The notes under the pieces: generated by a model
What the model was told of the DNA's origin: nothing
Database searches by the model: none
What the model saw: the letters and a program-made list of their open reading frames with translations, nothing else
Position numbers and translations under genes: made by a program
In this document: positions 9,313 to 18,983 of the stretch, one piece after another
How the letters are laid out: every line of letters begins with the position of its first letter
How positions within the stretch are numbered: position 1 is the stretch's first letter
Assembly: GCA_049969715.1 (NCBI GenBank)
Contig: JBMFOH010000010.1
Span: forward strand, 1-55,752
Origin: JBMFOH01 sp049969715 [NCBI: bacterium]
GTDB taxonomy: Bacteria; DUMJ01
DNA: 55,752 bases
Direction of reading: 5' to 3'

Positions 9313-12300
9313 TTATCTAACTATTAATATTCCAGGTTTAGGGTCTTCAATTTTCATTTTAAAGCCAAATTCTCTTCCACTATAAGGCTTTGGAAAGTCA
9401 AATGAGGCCTTCACAAGTATCTTATTAATACCTCTTTTTAAATTCAATTGAATCTTATCCTCAATAGTCTCTTTATCTCTAAAGTAGATCGGCTCCCCAT
9501 TTAGAAATATACTTAACTTCTCTTCGCCATAGAGTAGGAGATTGATATCTCTGTCATCGTCTGAAATTATTTCTGTCTTAGCATAGCCAGTTCCCTGTGT
9601 TATATTTTCAGTTAGGTTCTCTACTGGAGCACTTAACTTTGCATAACTAAGAAGGTCTATATAACCTGAAGGATTATTAATGACCCTATCAATCTTAGAC
9701 CATCTATATATCTTTCCATCCACATTATACTCTATTCTATCAGAGTCTCTTTCTATTTCCTCTATCCCATCTTTAAATATTCCTATCACTCTCCAGTTGT
9801 TGATAACTCCTCGATTAAGAGGAATCTTTAACTCTTTTTCTTCTACACTGTCTTCTACTTCTCTTATTACCCCTAGTATCAATTCATCGTACGGATAGTA
9901 GAGATCCCCATATGGAGATAGTAAAACTTCACTGTCAAAAAATTCACCTGATTTAAGTACTAATTTCCCTTGAGGATAAGACAACGTAGGATTTCCCTCT
10001 GGTAGGTTTGAAGAGAGGATTGCCCAATTTTCATTCTTTCTTAGTCTAAAATATATCTTAGAAAGTGGGGCATCTTTACCATTTGTTACTAAAATTTTTA
10101 ATCTAGTTGTCCCATCTAGCCTTCTATCAAACGTATCAGCAGATACGAGAAAATCCTCATCTTTAGCTTTTACCAGAGTCTTTTTTATTTTAATTTCAAG
10201 AGTATCTCCAAATCTATAACTTATCTTTTCTAGTTTTACATACCTTGGACTATTTTCAAAAGAAATACTCTGACCTTTTATCTCTACCTTCTCTGTATTA
10301 ATTCCATATATATTAAAGGTAAGAGTTTTTTCTCTTTCAAAGCCATCAAATTCTTTACCATAGCTTGAGATATAGATTCTAAGGTCGTCTCTATCCTCTT
10401 CTACAGAAAATCTTGTTTTTACAAACTTCCCATCTTCATATTCATAAGTGATACCATCATCTTCATACAGATCAAACTCTCCATTACTCCCAGAATATAT
10501 GTTTATCTCTAGGTTCTTTAAGGGTTTCTCATCTACATACATCTGAATCTCCTGAGTTGGAATTATCGCACCAGATCTTACAAAAAGTGGAATTTTATCT
10601 ATCGGTGCTTTAGAGATAACAGTATTCTCACCTAAATATCTTCTTCCTGTCCAAAAATCATACCAATAACCTTTTGGGAGATATGTGCTCTTTATTCTTG
10701 CTCCTTTCTCTAGTACTGGAGAGACTAAAATATCTCCAAACATAAATTGATGTTTCATCCCGCAGGCTTTTTCGTCATCAGGATAGTCTATCGCCATAGG
10801 TCTTAACATCTGTCTTCCTTTAGTAGTATTATATGCGAGGCTATAGATATAAGGTATAAGTTTATATCTAAGTTTTATAAAATCTACTATGATTTCTTCT
10901 GTATCTTCTCCAAAGGACCAAGGTTCGTTCTCTGGTCTAGTTCCATGTGTTCTAAATATAGGGCAGAATACCCCCCATTGAAACCATCTTATATAGAGCT
11001 CTGGGGTAAGGTCAGGGTGAGGGAAAAATCCACCTATATCTGTAGTCCAATAAGGCATTCCACTTAGACTTACGTTCTGAGCTATTACTACCTGGTCTTT
11101 CAAGACCTCCCAACTAGAACTTATATCTCCAGACCACATAGCTACTCCATACCGCTGAATGCCACACCAGAATGTGCGGGCAAGAGAAAAACTTCTTGTT
11201 CCAAAGTCTTTTCTCTGGTTCTCGTATAAGCCCTTGGTCCAAAGTAATGTATAAATATTGTGGACCTTTTCTCTAGGACCAAGAAAACTTATTGTTCCTG
11301 GTTTATGTTCCTCCAACTCTCCCATATCTGTCCAGTACCCTCTTATTCCAGTCTCATATAGCCTCTTTATTTCATCCCACCATGCCTTTCTAGCATTAGG
11401 ATTAGAGTGGTCAAAAGTAGGTCTAGCATCAGGAGGAACATTATTCAAATATCCATTTTCTTTGAAAAATTCATACTTGAGAGATTTTCTATCTACAAAG
11501 GGGTGCTGTGCTTGCATAATCTTAAATCCAAGTTTAGATAATTCTTCAAATGTCTCCTTTGGGTCCTTCCAGCATCTCTCATTCCATTCTAGATCTCCAA
11601 ACTCTTTAAACCAAAGCCAATCTATAACTAATACATCACAAGGGATACCTTTTTCTCTAAACCTTTTACCCAGATAGAGTAATTCCTCTTCACTCCTATA
11701 TCTATTTTTGCACTGAATAAAGCCATAAGCCCATTTAGGAAGAAGTTTAGGTATACCAGTAATTTGATAGTAATTAGATATAATTTCATCAAAGTTATTC
11801 CCCATCATTATATAAAAGTCAGCCCCTTTGGAACCATATAAAAGGACAGAAAGTCCGTTTGGATCTTTTTCTCCGCTAGAAAGGTTCCAATCCCATGGAG
11901 AAGGAGCCCAATCCTCTCCCAGATTCTTCTCTGGTATCTTATCTCCTCCTATAGCAAACCTTACAGGCCAAGTCGTATCTAAAAACAATCCATAACCTTT
12001 TGATGAAATGAGAAATGGTACAGAATCATTTCCACTTCTTCTAAATCCATTCCATTGGTGCCAACAGCGTCTCTCTTGCCCTCTCTGGTCAAGATTTGCC
12101 ATACAATCCTGACCTAGACCATATATCTTTTCATCATCTCCAAGTTTAAAGCGAACCACTAATTCTTTATCCCTATCCTCTATAAAACTTATATCTTTTG
12201 ACTGAAAGATAATTTTCCCATCTTTAGATATAACTACAGATAATGGACTAAGATTTACATTTACATCTAGCTTATTCGTATAGAGTTCCAACTGTTTCTC

Positions 12301-12489
12301 AGAGACAAACTTGGTTTGGAATTCTATAGGACTATTCTCTTGAGCAATCTTAAATTCACTTGTTTCATCGTAATCTCTCTCTTTTACCTTTAGTCTAACA
12401 ACATCTTCTTTTGGAAAGGAAATCTCAACAAAATAATCTTCTCCTGACACTACCAGTTTATCTTTCAGGACTTCTTTTACTTGAAACAT
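9313..12489 (-). CDS. GH31 family alpha-glycosidase, large
   Basis: A cytoplasmic glycosidase (no signal peptide) of 1058 residues. After an N-terminal beta-sandwich (1-250), the GH31 barrel shows DVLVIDWLWF, the nucleophile Asp388 in GYWTDMGE, the acid/base Asp455 in MWSGDISSSW, DIGGF at 484-488 and His515 in FRTHGTRP. A beta domain follows at about 590-760. The last ~300 residues are a further beta-rich part beyond usual GH31 enzymes, possibly carbohydrate-binding. Activity may be alpha-glucosidase, alpha-xylosidase or a transglycosylase; the sequence alone does not decide. It is transcribed divergently from the sugar ABC importer at 12748, so it probably processes the imported oligosaccharide. 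Confidence 0.92.
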   Translation of the reverse strand: MFQVKEVLKDKLVVSGEDYFVEISFPKEDVVRLKVKERDYDETSEFKIAQENSPIEFQTKFVSEKQLELYTNKLDVNVNLSPLSVVISKDGKIIFQSKDISFIEDRDKELVVRFKLGDDEKIYGLGQDCMANLDQRGQERRCWHQWNGFRRSGNDSVPFLISSKGYGLFLDTTWPVRFAIGGDKIPEKNLGEDWAPSPWDWNLSSGEKDPNGLSVLLYGSKGADFYIMMGNNFDEIISNYYQITGIPKLLPKWAYGFIQCKNRYRSEEELLYLGKRFREKGIPCDVLVIDWLWFKEFGDLEWNERCWKDPKETFEELSKLGFKIMQAQHPFVDRKSLKYEFFKENGYLNNVPPDARPTFDHSNPNARKAWWDEIKRLYETGIRGYWTDMGELEEHKPGTISFLGPREKVHNIYTLLWTKGLYENQRKDFGTRSFSLARTFWCGIQRYGVAMWSGDISSSWEVLKDQVVIAQNVSLSGMPYWTTDIGGFFPHPDLTPELYIRWFQWGVFCPIFRTHGTRPENEPWSFGEDTEEIIVDFIKLRYKLIPYIYSLAYNTTKGRQMLRPMAIDYPDDEKACGMKHQFMFGDILVSPVLEKGARIKSTYLPKGYWYDFWTGRRYLGENTVISKAPIDKIPLFVRSGAIIPTQEIQMYVDEKPLKNLEINIYSGSNGEFDLYEDDGITYEYEDGKFVKTRFSVEEDRDDLRIYISSYGKEFDGFEREKTLTFNIYGINTEKVEIKGQSISFENSPRYVKLEKISYRFGDTLEIKIKKTLVKAKDEDFLVSADTFDRRLDGTTRLKILVTNGKDAPLSKIYFRLRKNENWAILSSNLPEGNPTLSYPQGKLVLKSGEFFDSEVLLSPYGDLYYPYDELILGVIREVEDSVEEKELKIPLNRGVINNWRVIGIFKDGIEEIERDSDRIEYNVDGKIYRWSKIDRVINNPSGYIDLLSYAKLSAPVENLTENITQGTGYAKTEIISDDDRDINLLLYGEEKLSIFLNGEPIYFRDKETIEDKIQLNLKRGINKILVKASFDFPKPYSGREFGFKMKIEDPKPGILIVR

Positions 12490-12530
12490 GATATTCCCTC
12501 CTTAATACTTAATCAATTTATTATCCTACT

Positions 12531-12559
12531 ATTATAGGTATAATATAGAAAAAGGTAAA
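12531..12559 (-). promoter_or_regulatory. promoter of the GH31 gene
   Basis: Minus strand TTTACC (12554-12559), 17 bp, TATAAT (12531-12536). The start would be near 12524, with a leader of about 35 nt containing AAGGAGGG before the ATG at 12489. Confidence 0.6.
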
Positions 12560-12591
12560 GGGGAGGCATTGGAATAAATTTCAAAAATATA

Positions 12592-12620
12592 TTGACAAGA
12601 ATGGAAATGTATGCTACAAA
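12592..12620 (+). promoter_or_regulatory. promoter of the sugar-importer locus
   Basis: TTGACA (12592-12597), 17 bp, TACAAA (12615-12620) with an extended TG motif at 12612-12613. A leader of about 120 nt follows. In it ATATCTAAAG occurs twice (12630-12639 and 12683-12692), a possible but unproven regulator site. No known riboswitch is recognised. Confidence 0.7.
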
Positions 12621-12747
12621 TAAGAAGAGATATCTAAAGAAAGAAGGTGAGAGAAGGGAGAAAGTTTAATGCTTTATTTAGAATATCTAAAGGGGAAGGA
12701 TGAGGGTTGAAGATTTATTTTTAAAAACTAATTAGGAGGTGTATTAA

Positions 12748-14034
12748 ATGAGTAAGAGGATTTTAGTATTAGTACTGACTTTAGTGTTTATAATTAGTAC
12801 ATTTTCGACTTTAGCTTATGCAGAAAAGGTAAAGATTGTATATTGGACAGGTTGGGGCGGTTCAGAATTAGAAGACCTCAAAAAGATTATAGATGAAGGG
12901 TTCAACAAAAAGAGGACAGATATAGAAGTAGAAACAGTAACAATCTTAGGAGCTTATGAAAAACTTCTTGCTGCTATAGCAGGAGGAACTCCTCCAGATA
13001 TAGTTTCAGCTGTTTGGGATTCTCAATTAGCTTCATTGGCAGCTAGAGGAGCTATTATTCCTCTTGATAATTACATCAAAAAAGACAAGATCCATAGTAG
13101 TGACTTTTGGCCAAGACTCTGGCAATCTTTCCAGTATGATGGTAAAGTCTATGCCTTAGCGGCTACGACAAATTGTCAATTTACTGCCTTTAATATAGAT
13201 ATGGTCCAAGCGGCGGGATTAAATCCAAAGACACCACCTAAGAATACTAAAGAGCTATACGAATGGGCTCAAAAACTTACAAAATTTGATGACAGAGGGA
13301 ATATTCAAATTCTCGGATATAGGCCAGGTGGAATATCCCTATGGGGAAGACTCTTTGGCGGAAAACTTTATGACGAAAAGAACAAGAAGATTACCGCAAA
13401 CGATCCCAAAGTGGTAGAAGCTATGGAATACCTACTATCTTACAATAAATTTCTTGATCCTACGAAATATGCAGCATTCACATCAGCACTAGGTAACTAT
13501 TGGAGTCCAGAGAACCCATTTTTTGCTGGAAAGATAGCAATGCAAGATTATGGGGAATGGATTGTGCAATTTGGCAAGAAGTACAATCCAAAACTTAAAT
13601 ACGACATATTCCCATACGTAACTCCGACTGGGATTAGAAATTCGACCCAGTTTGGTGGAAGTATGTTCTGTATCCCAGTAGGCTCTAAACATAAGGATGA
13701 AGCATGGGAATTTATAAAATGGATTACAAGTCCTGAACCGATGAAGAAGATTGCAATAGCATTTACCAATATGCCACCTAGAGTTGCGGTAGCAAAAGAC
13801 CCAGAGGTCTTAGAGGCTATACCTGTCTTAAAGCTTACTATACCTTTAATGGAAAAGGGCAATGCATTTACTTCTGTCTCTATGCCAGTATGGCAGCAGT
13901 ATATGACAGAGCTTAGTGCAGCTGAAAGTATGGTAATTAATGGACAGAAGAAACCCAAAGAGGCACTTGATGATGTTACCACAAGGATGCAACAAGAGCT
14001 TGATACTTTCTTAGCTAGACAACAGAAAAGGTAA
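12748..14034 (+). CDS. sugar ABC transporter, extracellular solute-binding protein
   Basis: A family 1 sugar-binding protein of 428 residues that captures an oligosaccharide outside the membrane. The signal peptide ends around LAYA/EKVK; there is no lipobox cysteine, so it should be a free periplasmic protein. The mature part begins IVYWTGWGG and includes the cluster region TPPDIVSAVWDSQLASLAARGAI typical of the family. RBS AGGAGGTG precedes it. It is the first gene of the locus, followed by a strong hairpin and two permeases. No ATPase of the MalK/MsmX type is in the window, so a shared ATPase elsewhere is expected. Confidence 0.95.
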   Translation: MSKRILVLVLTLVFIISTFSTLAYAEKVKIVYWTGWGGSELEDLKKIIDEGFNKKRTDIEVETVTILGAYEKLLAAIAGGTPPDIVSAVWDSQLASLAARGAIIPLDNYIKKDKIHSSDFWPRLWQSFQYDGKVYALAATTNCQFTAFNIDMVQAAGLNPKTPPKNTKELYEWAQKLTKFDDRGNIQILGYRPGGISLWGRLFGGKLYDEKNKKITANDPKVVEAMEYLLSYNKFLDPTKYAAFTSALGNYWSPENPFFAGKIAMQDYGEWIVQFGKKYNPKLKYDIFPYVTPTGIRNSTQFGGSMFCIPVGSKHKDEAWEFIKWITSPEPMKKIAIAFTNMPPRVAVAKDPEVLEAIPVLKLTIPLMEKGNAFTSVSMPVWQQYMTELSAAESMVINGQKKPKEALDDVTTRMQQELDTFLARQQKR

Positions 14035-14046
14035 AATTTCTATAAC

Positions 14047-14078
14047 GATGGGGGGGAGGAGTAATAGCCTCCCCCATC
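14047..14078 (+). other. intercistronic hairpin after the binding-protein gene
   Basis: GATGGGGGGGAGG (14047-14059) pairs with CCTCCCCCATC (14068-14078), leaving two bulged G residues. No T-tract follows, so it is not a full terminator. Such hairpins between a binding-protein gene and its permeases usually protect the upstream mRNA, raising binding-protein output. Confidence 0.65.
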
Positions 14079-14094
14079 AACACTGGAGGAGAAA

Positions 14095-14985
14095 ATGACA
14101 AGACTAGAAAAAGGAGAGCTAAGATGGGGAATATTCTTTATTTTTCCATGGCTTTTAGGGCTTATAATATTTACTGCTTATCCTATAGTTATGTCTTTTT
14201 ATTATAGTTTTACCGATTATAGTATTGTTCAAGAGCCATTCTGGATAGGACTAGACAATTATAAAACACTAATTAAGACAGATACTATATTTTGGAAATC
14301 GTTAGGGAATACTTTTTATATGCTTGGGCTAGGATTACCTCTAAGCCTGGTAGCAGGATTACTTTTGGCATTACTTTTAAATACGAAAGTTAAAGGGATG
14401 GCTATACATAGAACGATATTCTATCTGCCATCCATCCTCCCTGAAGTAGCAACCGCTATACTTTGGGTATGGCTTTTTAATCCACAATATGGATTAATTA
14501 ACGCTATATTGGCATGGTTTGGGATAGAAGGACCAGGATGGTTAGCAGATCCGGCATGGGCTAAACCATCCCTGATACTTATGGGATTATGGGGGGTTGG
14601 AGGAGGGATGATTATATATCTAGCGAGTCTCCAAGACGTCCCTCAAGAACTTTATGAGGCTGCTGAGTTAGATGGAGCAAGGGGTTGGCAGAAGATGGTG
14701 CACATTACATTGCCAATGATAAGCCCTGTAATATTTTTTAATCTGATAATGGGAGTAATTGGTACATTTCAATTTTCTGTCCAAACATTTGTTGCTACTG
14801 GCGGAGGCCCGGCCTATTCAACTATGTTCTATGGCCTCTATCTTTATTATAATGCCTTCCAGTGGTGGAAGATGGGATATGCTTCAGCTATGGCTTGGAT
14901 ACTGTTTTTAATAACCTTGTTAATGACTATTCTTATATTTAAGACATCTGCAGGATGGGTATACTATCATACGGAGTCAAGGTGA
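14095..14985 (+). CDS. sugar ABC transporter permease, MalF/UgpA type
   Basis: A 296-residue inner-membrane permease with six predicted helices. The cytoplasmic EAA loop reads YEAAELDGARGWQKMVHITLP, which contacts the ATPase. It starts right after a GGAGGAG site and is followed 14 bp later by the second permease. With 12748 and 15000 it makes a carbohydrate importer of the CUT1 type (two different permeases). Confidence 0.95.
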   Translation: MTRLEKGELRWGIFFIFPWLLGLIIFTAYPIVMSFYYSFTDYSIVQEPFWIGLDNYKTLIKTDTIFWKSLGNTFYMLGLGLPLSLVAGLLLALLLNTKVKGMAIHRTIFYLPSILPEVATAILWVWLFNPQYGLINAILAWFGIEGPGWLADPAWAKPSLILMGLWGVGGGMIIYLASLQDVPQELYEAAELDGARGWQKMVHITLPMISPVIFFNLIMGVIGTFQFSVQTFVATGGGPAYSTMFYGLYLYYNAFQWWKMGYASAMAWILFLITLLMTILIFKTSAGWVYYHTESR

Positions 14986-14999
14986 CGGAGGAGAGCAAG

Positions 15000-15869
15000 A
15001 TGGAAGATAAAATTAGCGAAAATTGGAGAGGAACATTAAAAAGAAGAACTATAATAAGAGAAGTTGTTTTACAGTTTATATTAATATTCTTAGGATTTTC
15101 ATTTTTACTCCCATTTCTATGGTTGGTAAGTACATCTTTAAAATCTAATGAACAAATTTTTACCTTTCCTCCAGTTTGGATTCCCAATCCAGTAGTCTGG
15201 TCTAATTACAAAAAAGCTCTAGAATATTTTCCATTCTTTAGGTTTCTTGGAAATACTCTATATATAACTACATTTAATGTTATAGCGGCAATATTAGCTC
15301 CTTCCTTCGTTGCCTATGGATTTGCCAGAATAAAGTGGCCAGGACGTGATATTTTATTTCTCATATTACTTAGTACTATGATGGTGCCAGGGCAGGTAAC
15401 TATGATTCCTGTTTTTGTGATGTTCAAAAATTTGGGTTGGGTTGGAACTTTTAAGCCACTTATTATCCCGGCATTTTTTGGAGGAGGAGCGTTTGCAATA
15501 TTCTTGATGCGCCAATTCTTTATGACTATACCTCAAGAATTAGTCGATGCAGCAAAGGTAGATGGATGTTCACATCTGTATATATACTGGAGGATAATGC
15601 TTCCATTGTCTAAACCTGCCATAGCAACCCTAGGAGTATTTGCATTTATTGGGAGTTGGAGAGACTTTCTTGGACCGCTTATATATCTACAGGATGAAAG
15701 ACAATATACGTTGGCTATCGGTTTAAGATACTTTTTAACACAGCATGGAGCAGAATGGTCCTATCTAATGGCAGCGTCTACTGTAGTTTCTGTACCTATG
15801 ATAGTAGCATTCTTCCTAGCACAGAGGACATTTATCCAGGGAATAACCTTCACGGGAATAAAAGGATAA
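15000..15869 (+). CDS. sugar ABC transporter permease, MalG/UgpE type
   Basis: The second CUT1 permease, 289 residues with six helices and an EAA loop VDAAKVDGCSHLYIYWRIMLP. The ATG at 15000 is chosen because GGAGGAG lies just upstream. A longer frame from 14955 would overlap the first permease and adds residues unlike the family. The cytoplasmic N-terminus is charged (MEDKISENWRGTLKRR). It is followed 6 bp later by a UroD-family gene, apparently in the same operon. Confidence 0.95.
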   Translation: MEDKISENWRGTLKRRTIIREVVLQFILIFLGFSFLLPFLWLVSTSLKSNEQIFTFPPVWIPNPVVWSNYKKALEYFPFFRFLGNTLYITTFNVIAAILAPSFVAYGFARIKWPGRDILFLILLSTMMVPGQVTMIPVFVMFKNLGWVGTFKPLIIPAFFGGGAFAIFLMRQFFMTIPQELVDAAKVDGCSHLYIYWRIMLPLSKPAIATLGVFAFIGSWRDFLGPLIYLQDERQYTLAIGLRYFLTQHGAEWSYLMAASTVVSVPMIVAFFLAQRTFIQGITFTGIKG

Positions 15870-15875
15870 TAAGAG

Positions 15876-17021
15876 ATGATTATGGATTTTTCGGCCCATA
15901 ATAGAGAGATTAAAGAGGTTTGGGATGCCTACAATTCAGGTAGACCTATAAGGGTCCCTATATACTTCAATATGAATCCAAGGATGGTCCTTTTAAATCC
16001 TCAGTTAAATAGTGAAGGATTTACGTTTAAAGACTATTTTGAATCACCTGAAGTGATGAGTAAGGTTCAACTGAGATTTAAAAAATGGGTAAGGTTTAAT
16101 GTCCTACAAGATAGGGAGATGGGGTATCCTGAGAATGATTGGGGAGGATGTTGGGTAGATTTTCAAAATTCATATGAGGCTTTATACTTTGGTTGTAGGC
16201 TCTTTTACTGGGAAGACTCTCTCCCAGATATAGAGCCTCTCCTAAAGGATAACAAGGAATACCTAAAGGATATAAATCCAGAGCCAGAAGATAACCGTTT
16301 TCTTAAAAAGGTCCTAGATTACTATGAATACTTTCTGAACTTTTCTGACGAGCTATTCGAAGGGATACCTATGGGAAGACCTCAAACCCCTCTTCTAGGT
16401 ACAGATGGTCCATTTACCGTAGCTGCTCAGATAAGAGGAGCAAGCCAACTGTGTATAGATATCTATGAAGATCCAGATTTTGTCCACAGGTTGCTTTCCT
16501 TTATAACAGATACTACTATAAAGAGAATAACCTATGTGATGGATAGATTCGAGATAAGATATCCAAGCCAATCTTGGGGCTTTGCAGATGACAGTATAGA
16601 GCTTATCTCTGAAAAGGTCTATAAGGAGTTTGTCCTTCCTTATCATAAGAAACTTATTAATGCTTTCTCTCTTGGTGGACCAAATATGATACACCTCTGT
16701 GGCAAAGCTTCTCATCATTTCCTTACGATCAAGAATGAGCTCAACGTAATGGATTTTGATACGGGATATCCAACTGACCTAGGTAAGATGAGAAAGGTCC
16801 TAGGGCTCGAAGTGACACTTAGAGGGAATATAAGTCCAATACTACTAAAAGATGGTCCTATAGAGGATATAAAGGAAGAAGTGATAAGAGTTTTAAGGTC
16901 TGGAGTTATGGAGGGAGGAAAATTCTTATTATGTGAGGGTAATAATATAGCCCCCTTGACCCCAATAGAACATATGAAGGTAATGTACGACACAGGAAAG
17001 GAGTATGGGCAATATATCTAG
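15876..17021 (+). CDS. UroD/MtaA-superfamily protein 1
   Basis: A 381-residue TIM-barrel protein of the uroporphyrinogen decarboxylase superfamily, which also contains the zinc-dependent corrinoid methyltransferases MtaA and CmuA. The family HxC pair is present as His273-Leu-Cys275 (MIHLCGK). The third zinc cysteine of MtaA (in GCGIAP) is replaced by GNNIAP, though Cys353 lies two residues earlier. It is embedded between a sugar permease and a sugar isomerase, so haem synthesis is unlikely. Whether it acts on a methylated or carboxylated sugar is unknown. The start could also be the in-frame ATG six bases later; the RBS is weak. Confidence 0.8.
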   Translation: MIMDFSAHNREIKEVWDAYNSGRPIRVPIYFNMNPRMVLLNPQLNSEGFTFKDYFESPEVMSKVQLRFKKWVRFNVLQDREMGYPENDWGGCWVDFQNSYEALYFGCRLFYWEDSLPDIEPLLKDNKEYLKDINPEPEDNRFLKKVLDYYEYFLNFSDELFEGIPMGRPQTPLLGTDGPFTVAAQIRGASQLCIDIYEDPDFVHRLLSFITDTTIKRITYVMDRFEIRYPSQSWGFADDSIELISEKVYKEFVLPYHKKLINAFSLGGPNMIHLCGKASHHFLTIKNELNVMDFDTGYPTDLGKMRKVLGLEVTLRGNISPILLKDGPIEDIKEEVIRVLRSGVMEGGKFLLCEGNNIAPLTPIEHMKVMYDTGKEYGQYI

Positions 17022-17041
17022 TTTTAAAAGGAGGACTTGAT

Positions 17042-17884
17042 ATGAGATTAGGTGTAAGTATATGGAGTTTGCATAGACTTTACTTTAGTGGAGAGATGGA
17101 TACGGTAAAGTTTATAGAATACGCGGGGACTCTTGAGATTGATGGAGTAGAGCTTTTAGATTCTTTCTGGAAAAATAGAGAAGAAGAATTTTCCAAAGTA
17201 AAGGAGGCATTAGCTAAATATAACTTAGAGGTAGGGGCATATGCTATAAGTAATGATTTTGTCTCTGACGACAGAACACAGAGAGAGAAGGAATTAGAGA
17301 AGATTTATAATGGTGTGGATATGGCACTAAAGCTTAATACAAATATTGTCAGAGTATTCAGTGGTAACTTAAGAGAACCATATCCCTATGAGCAGGCTAA
17401 AGAATGGATTATTGAAGGGCTTTCAGAAGGGGCAAAATACGCAGAAAAGCACAATGTAATTCTTGCACTGGAAAACCATGGGCTCTTAGCAGGAAGAAGT
17501 AGTCAAGTAAAAGAAATAATAGAAACTGTAGGTTCTAAATCTTTAAGAGCGACTATAGATATTGGGAACTTTCTTCTTGTAAACCAATCCCCAGTGGAAG
17601 CGGTGAGAGAATTAGCTCCATTAGCTAGTCATATACATCTTAAAGATTTCAAAATAGTTGGAGAGGAATACCAGGGACAGGCATACAAAGGTATTGGAGG
17701 GGTAAGACTTGTTGGAACAATTGTAGGAGAAGGAGAGGTAGATCTCACAGAAGTCCTTAAAATTCTTCATAATACAGGATATAAAGGATATCTCTCTTTG
17801 GAGTTTGAAGGGTCAGAAGACCCAAAGTATGGGACAGAAGAGAGTATAAAGAATACTAAGAAGATTTTAAAGGGTTTTAGATAG
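17042..17884 (+). CDS. sugar phosphate isomerase/epimerase (TIM barrel)
   Basis: A 280-residue member of the xylose isomerase-like/AP endonuclease 2 barrel family, which holds inosose dehydratases, IolI and tagatose epimerases. Expected metal-ligand segments are ALENHG, TIDIGN, HIHLKDFK and LSLEFEG. A good AGGAGG site precedes the ATG. It joins the next UroD-family gene with no gap (stop 17882-17884, ATG 17885), so the two are coupled. The exact substrate cannot be read from the sequence. Confidence 0.88.
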   Translation: MRLGVSIWSLHRLYFSGEMDTVKFIEYAGTLEIDGVELLDSFWKNREEEFSKVKEALAKYNLEVGAYAISNDFVSDDRTQREKELEKIYNGVDMALKLNTNIVRVFSGNLREPYPYEQAKEWIIEGLSEGAKYAEKHNVILALENHGLLAGRSSQVKEIIETVGSKSLRATIDIGNFLLVNQSPVEAVRELAPLASHIHLKDFKIVGEEYQGQAYKGIGGVRLVGTIVGEGEVDLTEVLKILHNTGYKGYLSLEFEGSEDPKYGTEESIKNTKKILKGFR

Positions 17885-18967
17885 ATGAAAGCAAAGGAGC
17901 GAGTTAAAAGAACATTAGAGAGAAAGGAACCTGATAGGGTCCCTGTATTTCCAGTAATCACCGCCCTACATGCAGCAAGAGTTACTGGAATAAGATATAA
18001 GGACATAGTATTGAATCCTTGGTTAAACTATGAAGCATTATTAAGAGCATGGAGGCTATATAGTTTTGATGGTTTTGAAGTAGGATTAGCTTCCAAGTTA
18101 GAAAGTGATATCTCTATAATAGAAAAAAACGGGGAACAGTTTTTGGCGAAGAATGGAAGATTATTAGCAAGACTTCAAGAACACGATATGCCAATATCAT
18201 TAGAGAACGAAATCCCAATCAAAGATGAAAAGGATATAGAAAAAATTAAGGTAAAAACTTGTAAGGAATATATTCAAGACGGACAGATCAACCCTGTAAA
18301 AAAGGTTCTTGAAGAAGTAGGAGAGGATGCCTTTATAGCTGGAACGGCAGCCAGTCAATCTATGAACTTTCTAGTTTCTATGAGGGGTTCACAACAGGCA
18401 CTGCTAGACTTAATAGATAATCCATCATTAGCTCATAGGATTATGGAGTTAGGAACAGAGATCTCTATACAGATAGGTTATGCCCTAATAGAGGCAGGGG
18501 TAGATGCTATCTACATAGGGGATGCATGGGCATCCTCTACTATCATCTCACCAAAACAGTATAGGGAGTTCTGTCTTCCATATCATAAAAAAGCTACCGA
18601 AGCTTTTCATAAAAAGGGGATTCCTGTTTATCTCCATATATGTGGAAACTCTATGCCTATCCTAGAATATATGGTTGAAACAGGGGTAGATGCTATCGAA
18701 CCATTAGACCCATTGGGAGGGGTAGATATTGCCGAGGTAAAAAGGAGAGTAGGAGATAAGGTCTGTCTTAAAGGTGGAGTAAATACTCTTACGCTTCTTA
18801 GAGGAACCCCAGATGATGTAATGAAAGAGGCTAAGTCTTGTATTGAATCGGCTGGAAGAGGTGGAGGTTATATACTTGGTTCAGGAGATGATATCCCTAC
18901 TGAAGCTCCAGTGGAGAATGTAAAAGCGATGGTAAAAGCGGCAAAAGTTTGGGGAAGATATAAATAA
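17885..18967 (+). CDS. UroD/MtaA-superfamily protein 2
   Basis: A 360-residue relative of MtaA/UroD starting MKAKERVKRTLERKEPDRVP, the usual N-terminal signature. The zinc pair His251-Ile-Cys253 (LHICGN) is kept. At the third-ligand position the MtaA cysteine is replaced by Asp335-Asp336 (GSGDDIP). It is translationally coupled to the isomerase upstream. No corrinoid-binding protein is nearby, so a complete methyltransferase system is not present in the window. It differs strongly from protein 1, so this is not a recent duplication. Confidence 0.82.
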   Translation: MKAKERVKRTLERKEPDRVPVFPVITALHAARVTGIRYKDIVLNPWLNYEALLRAWRLYSFDGFEVGLASKLESDISIIEKNGEQFLAKNGRLLARLQEHDMPISLENEIPIKDEKDIEKIKVKTCKEYIQDGQINPVKKVLEEVGEDAFIAGTAASQSMNFLVSMRGSQQALLDLIDNPSLAHRIMELGTEISIQIGYALIEAGVDAIYIGDAWASSTIISPKQYREFCLPYHKKATEAFHKKGIPVYLHICGNSMPILEYMVETGVDAIEPLDPLGGVDIAEVKRRVGDKVCLKGGVNTLTLLRGTPDDVMKEAKSCIESAGRGGGYILGSGDDIPTEAPVENVKAMVKAAKVWGRYK

Positions 18968-18983
18968 CTAATGAGGAGGTAAT

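Noticed and set aside
12630-12692. ATATCTAAAG direct repeat as regulator site
   Set aside because: Two copies of ten AT-rich bases can arise by chance in such sequence; noted but not called.
12670-12711. 13-codon leader ORF upstream of the sugar-binding protein gene
   Set aside because: The possible RBS is weak and the frame shows no regulatory codon run.
14047-14078. Hairpin as a transcription terminator
   Set aside because: No T-tract follows and the permease genes downstream have no promoter of their own, so read-through must occur.
15876-17021. HemE of haem biosynthesis
   Set aside because: It has the HxC zinc pair of the MtaA branch and only sugar genes as neighbours; no other haem genes are present.
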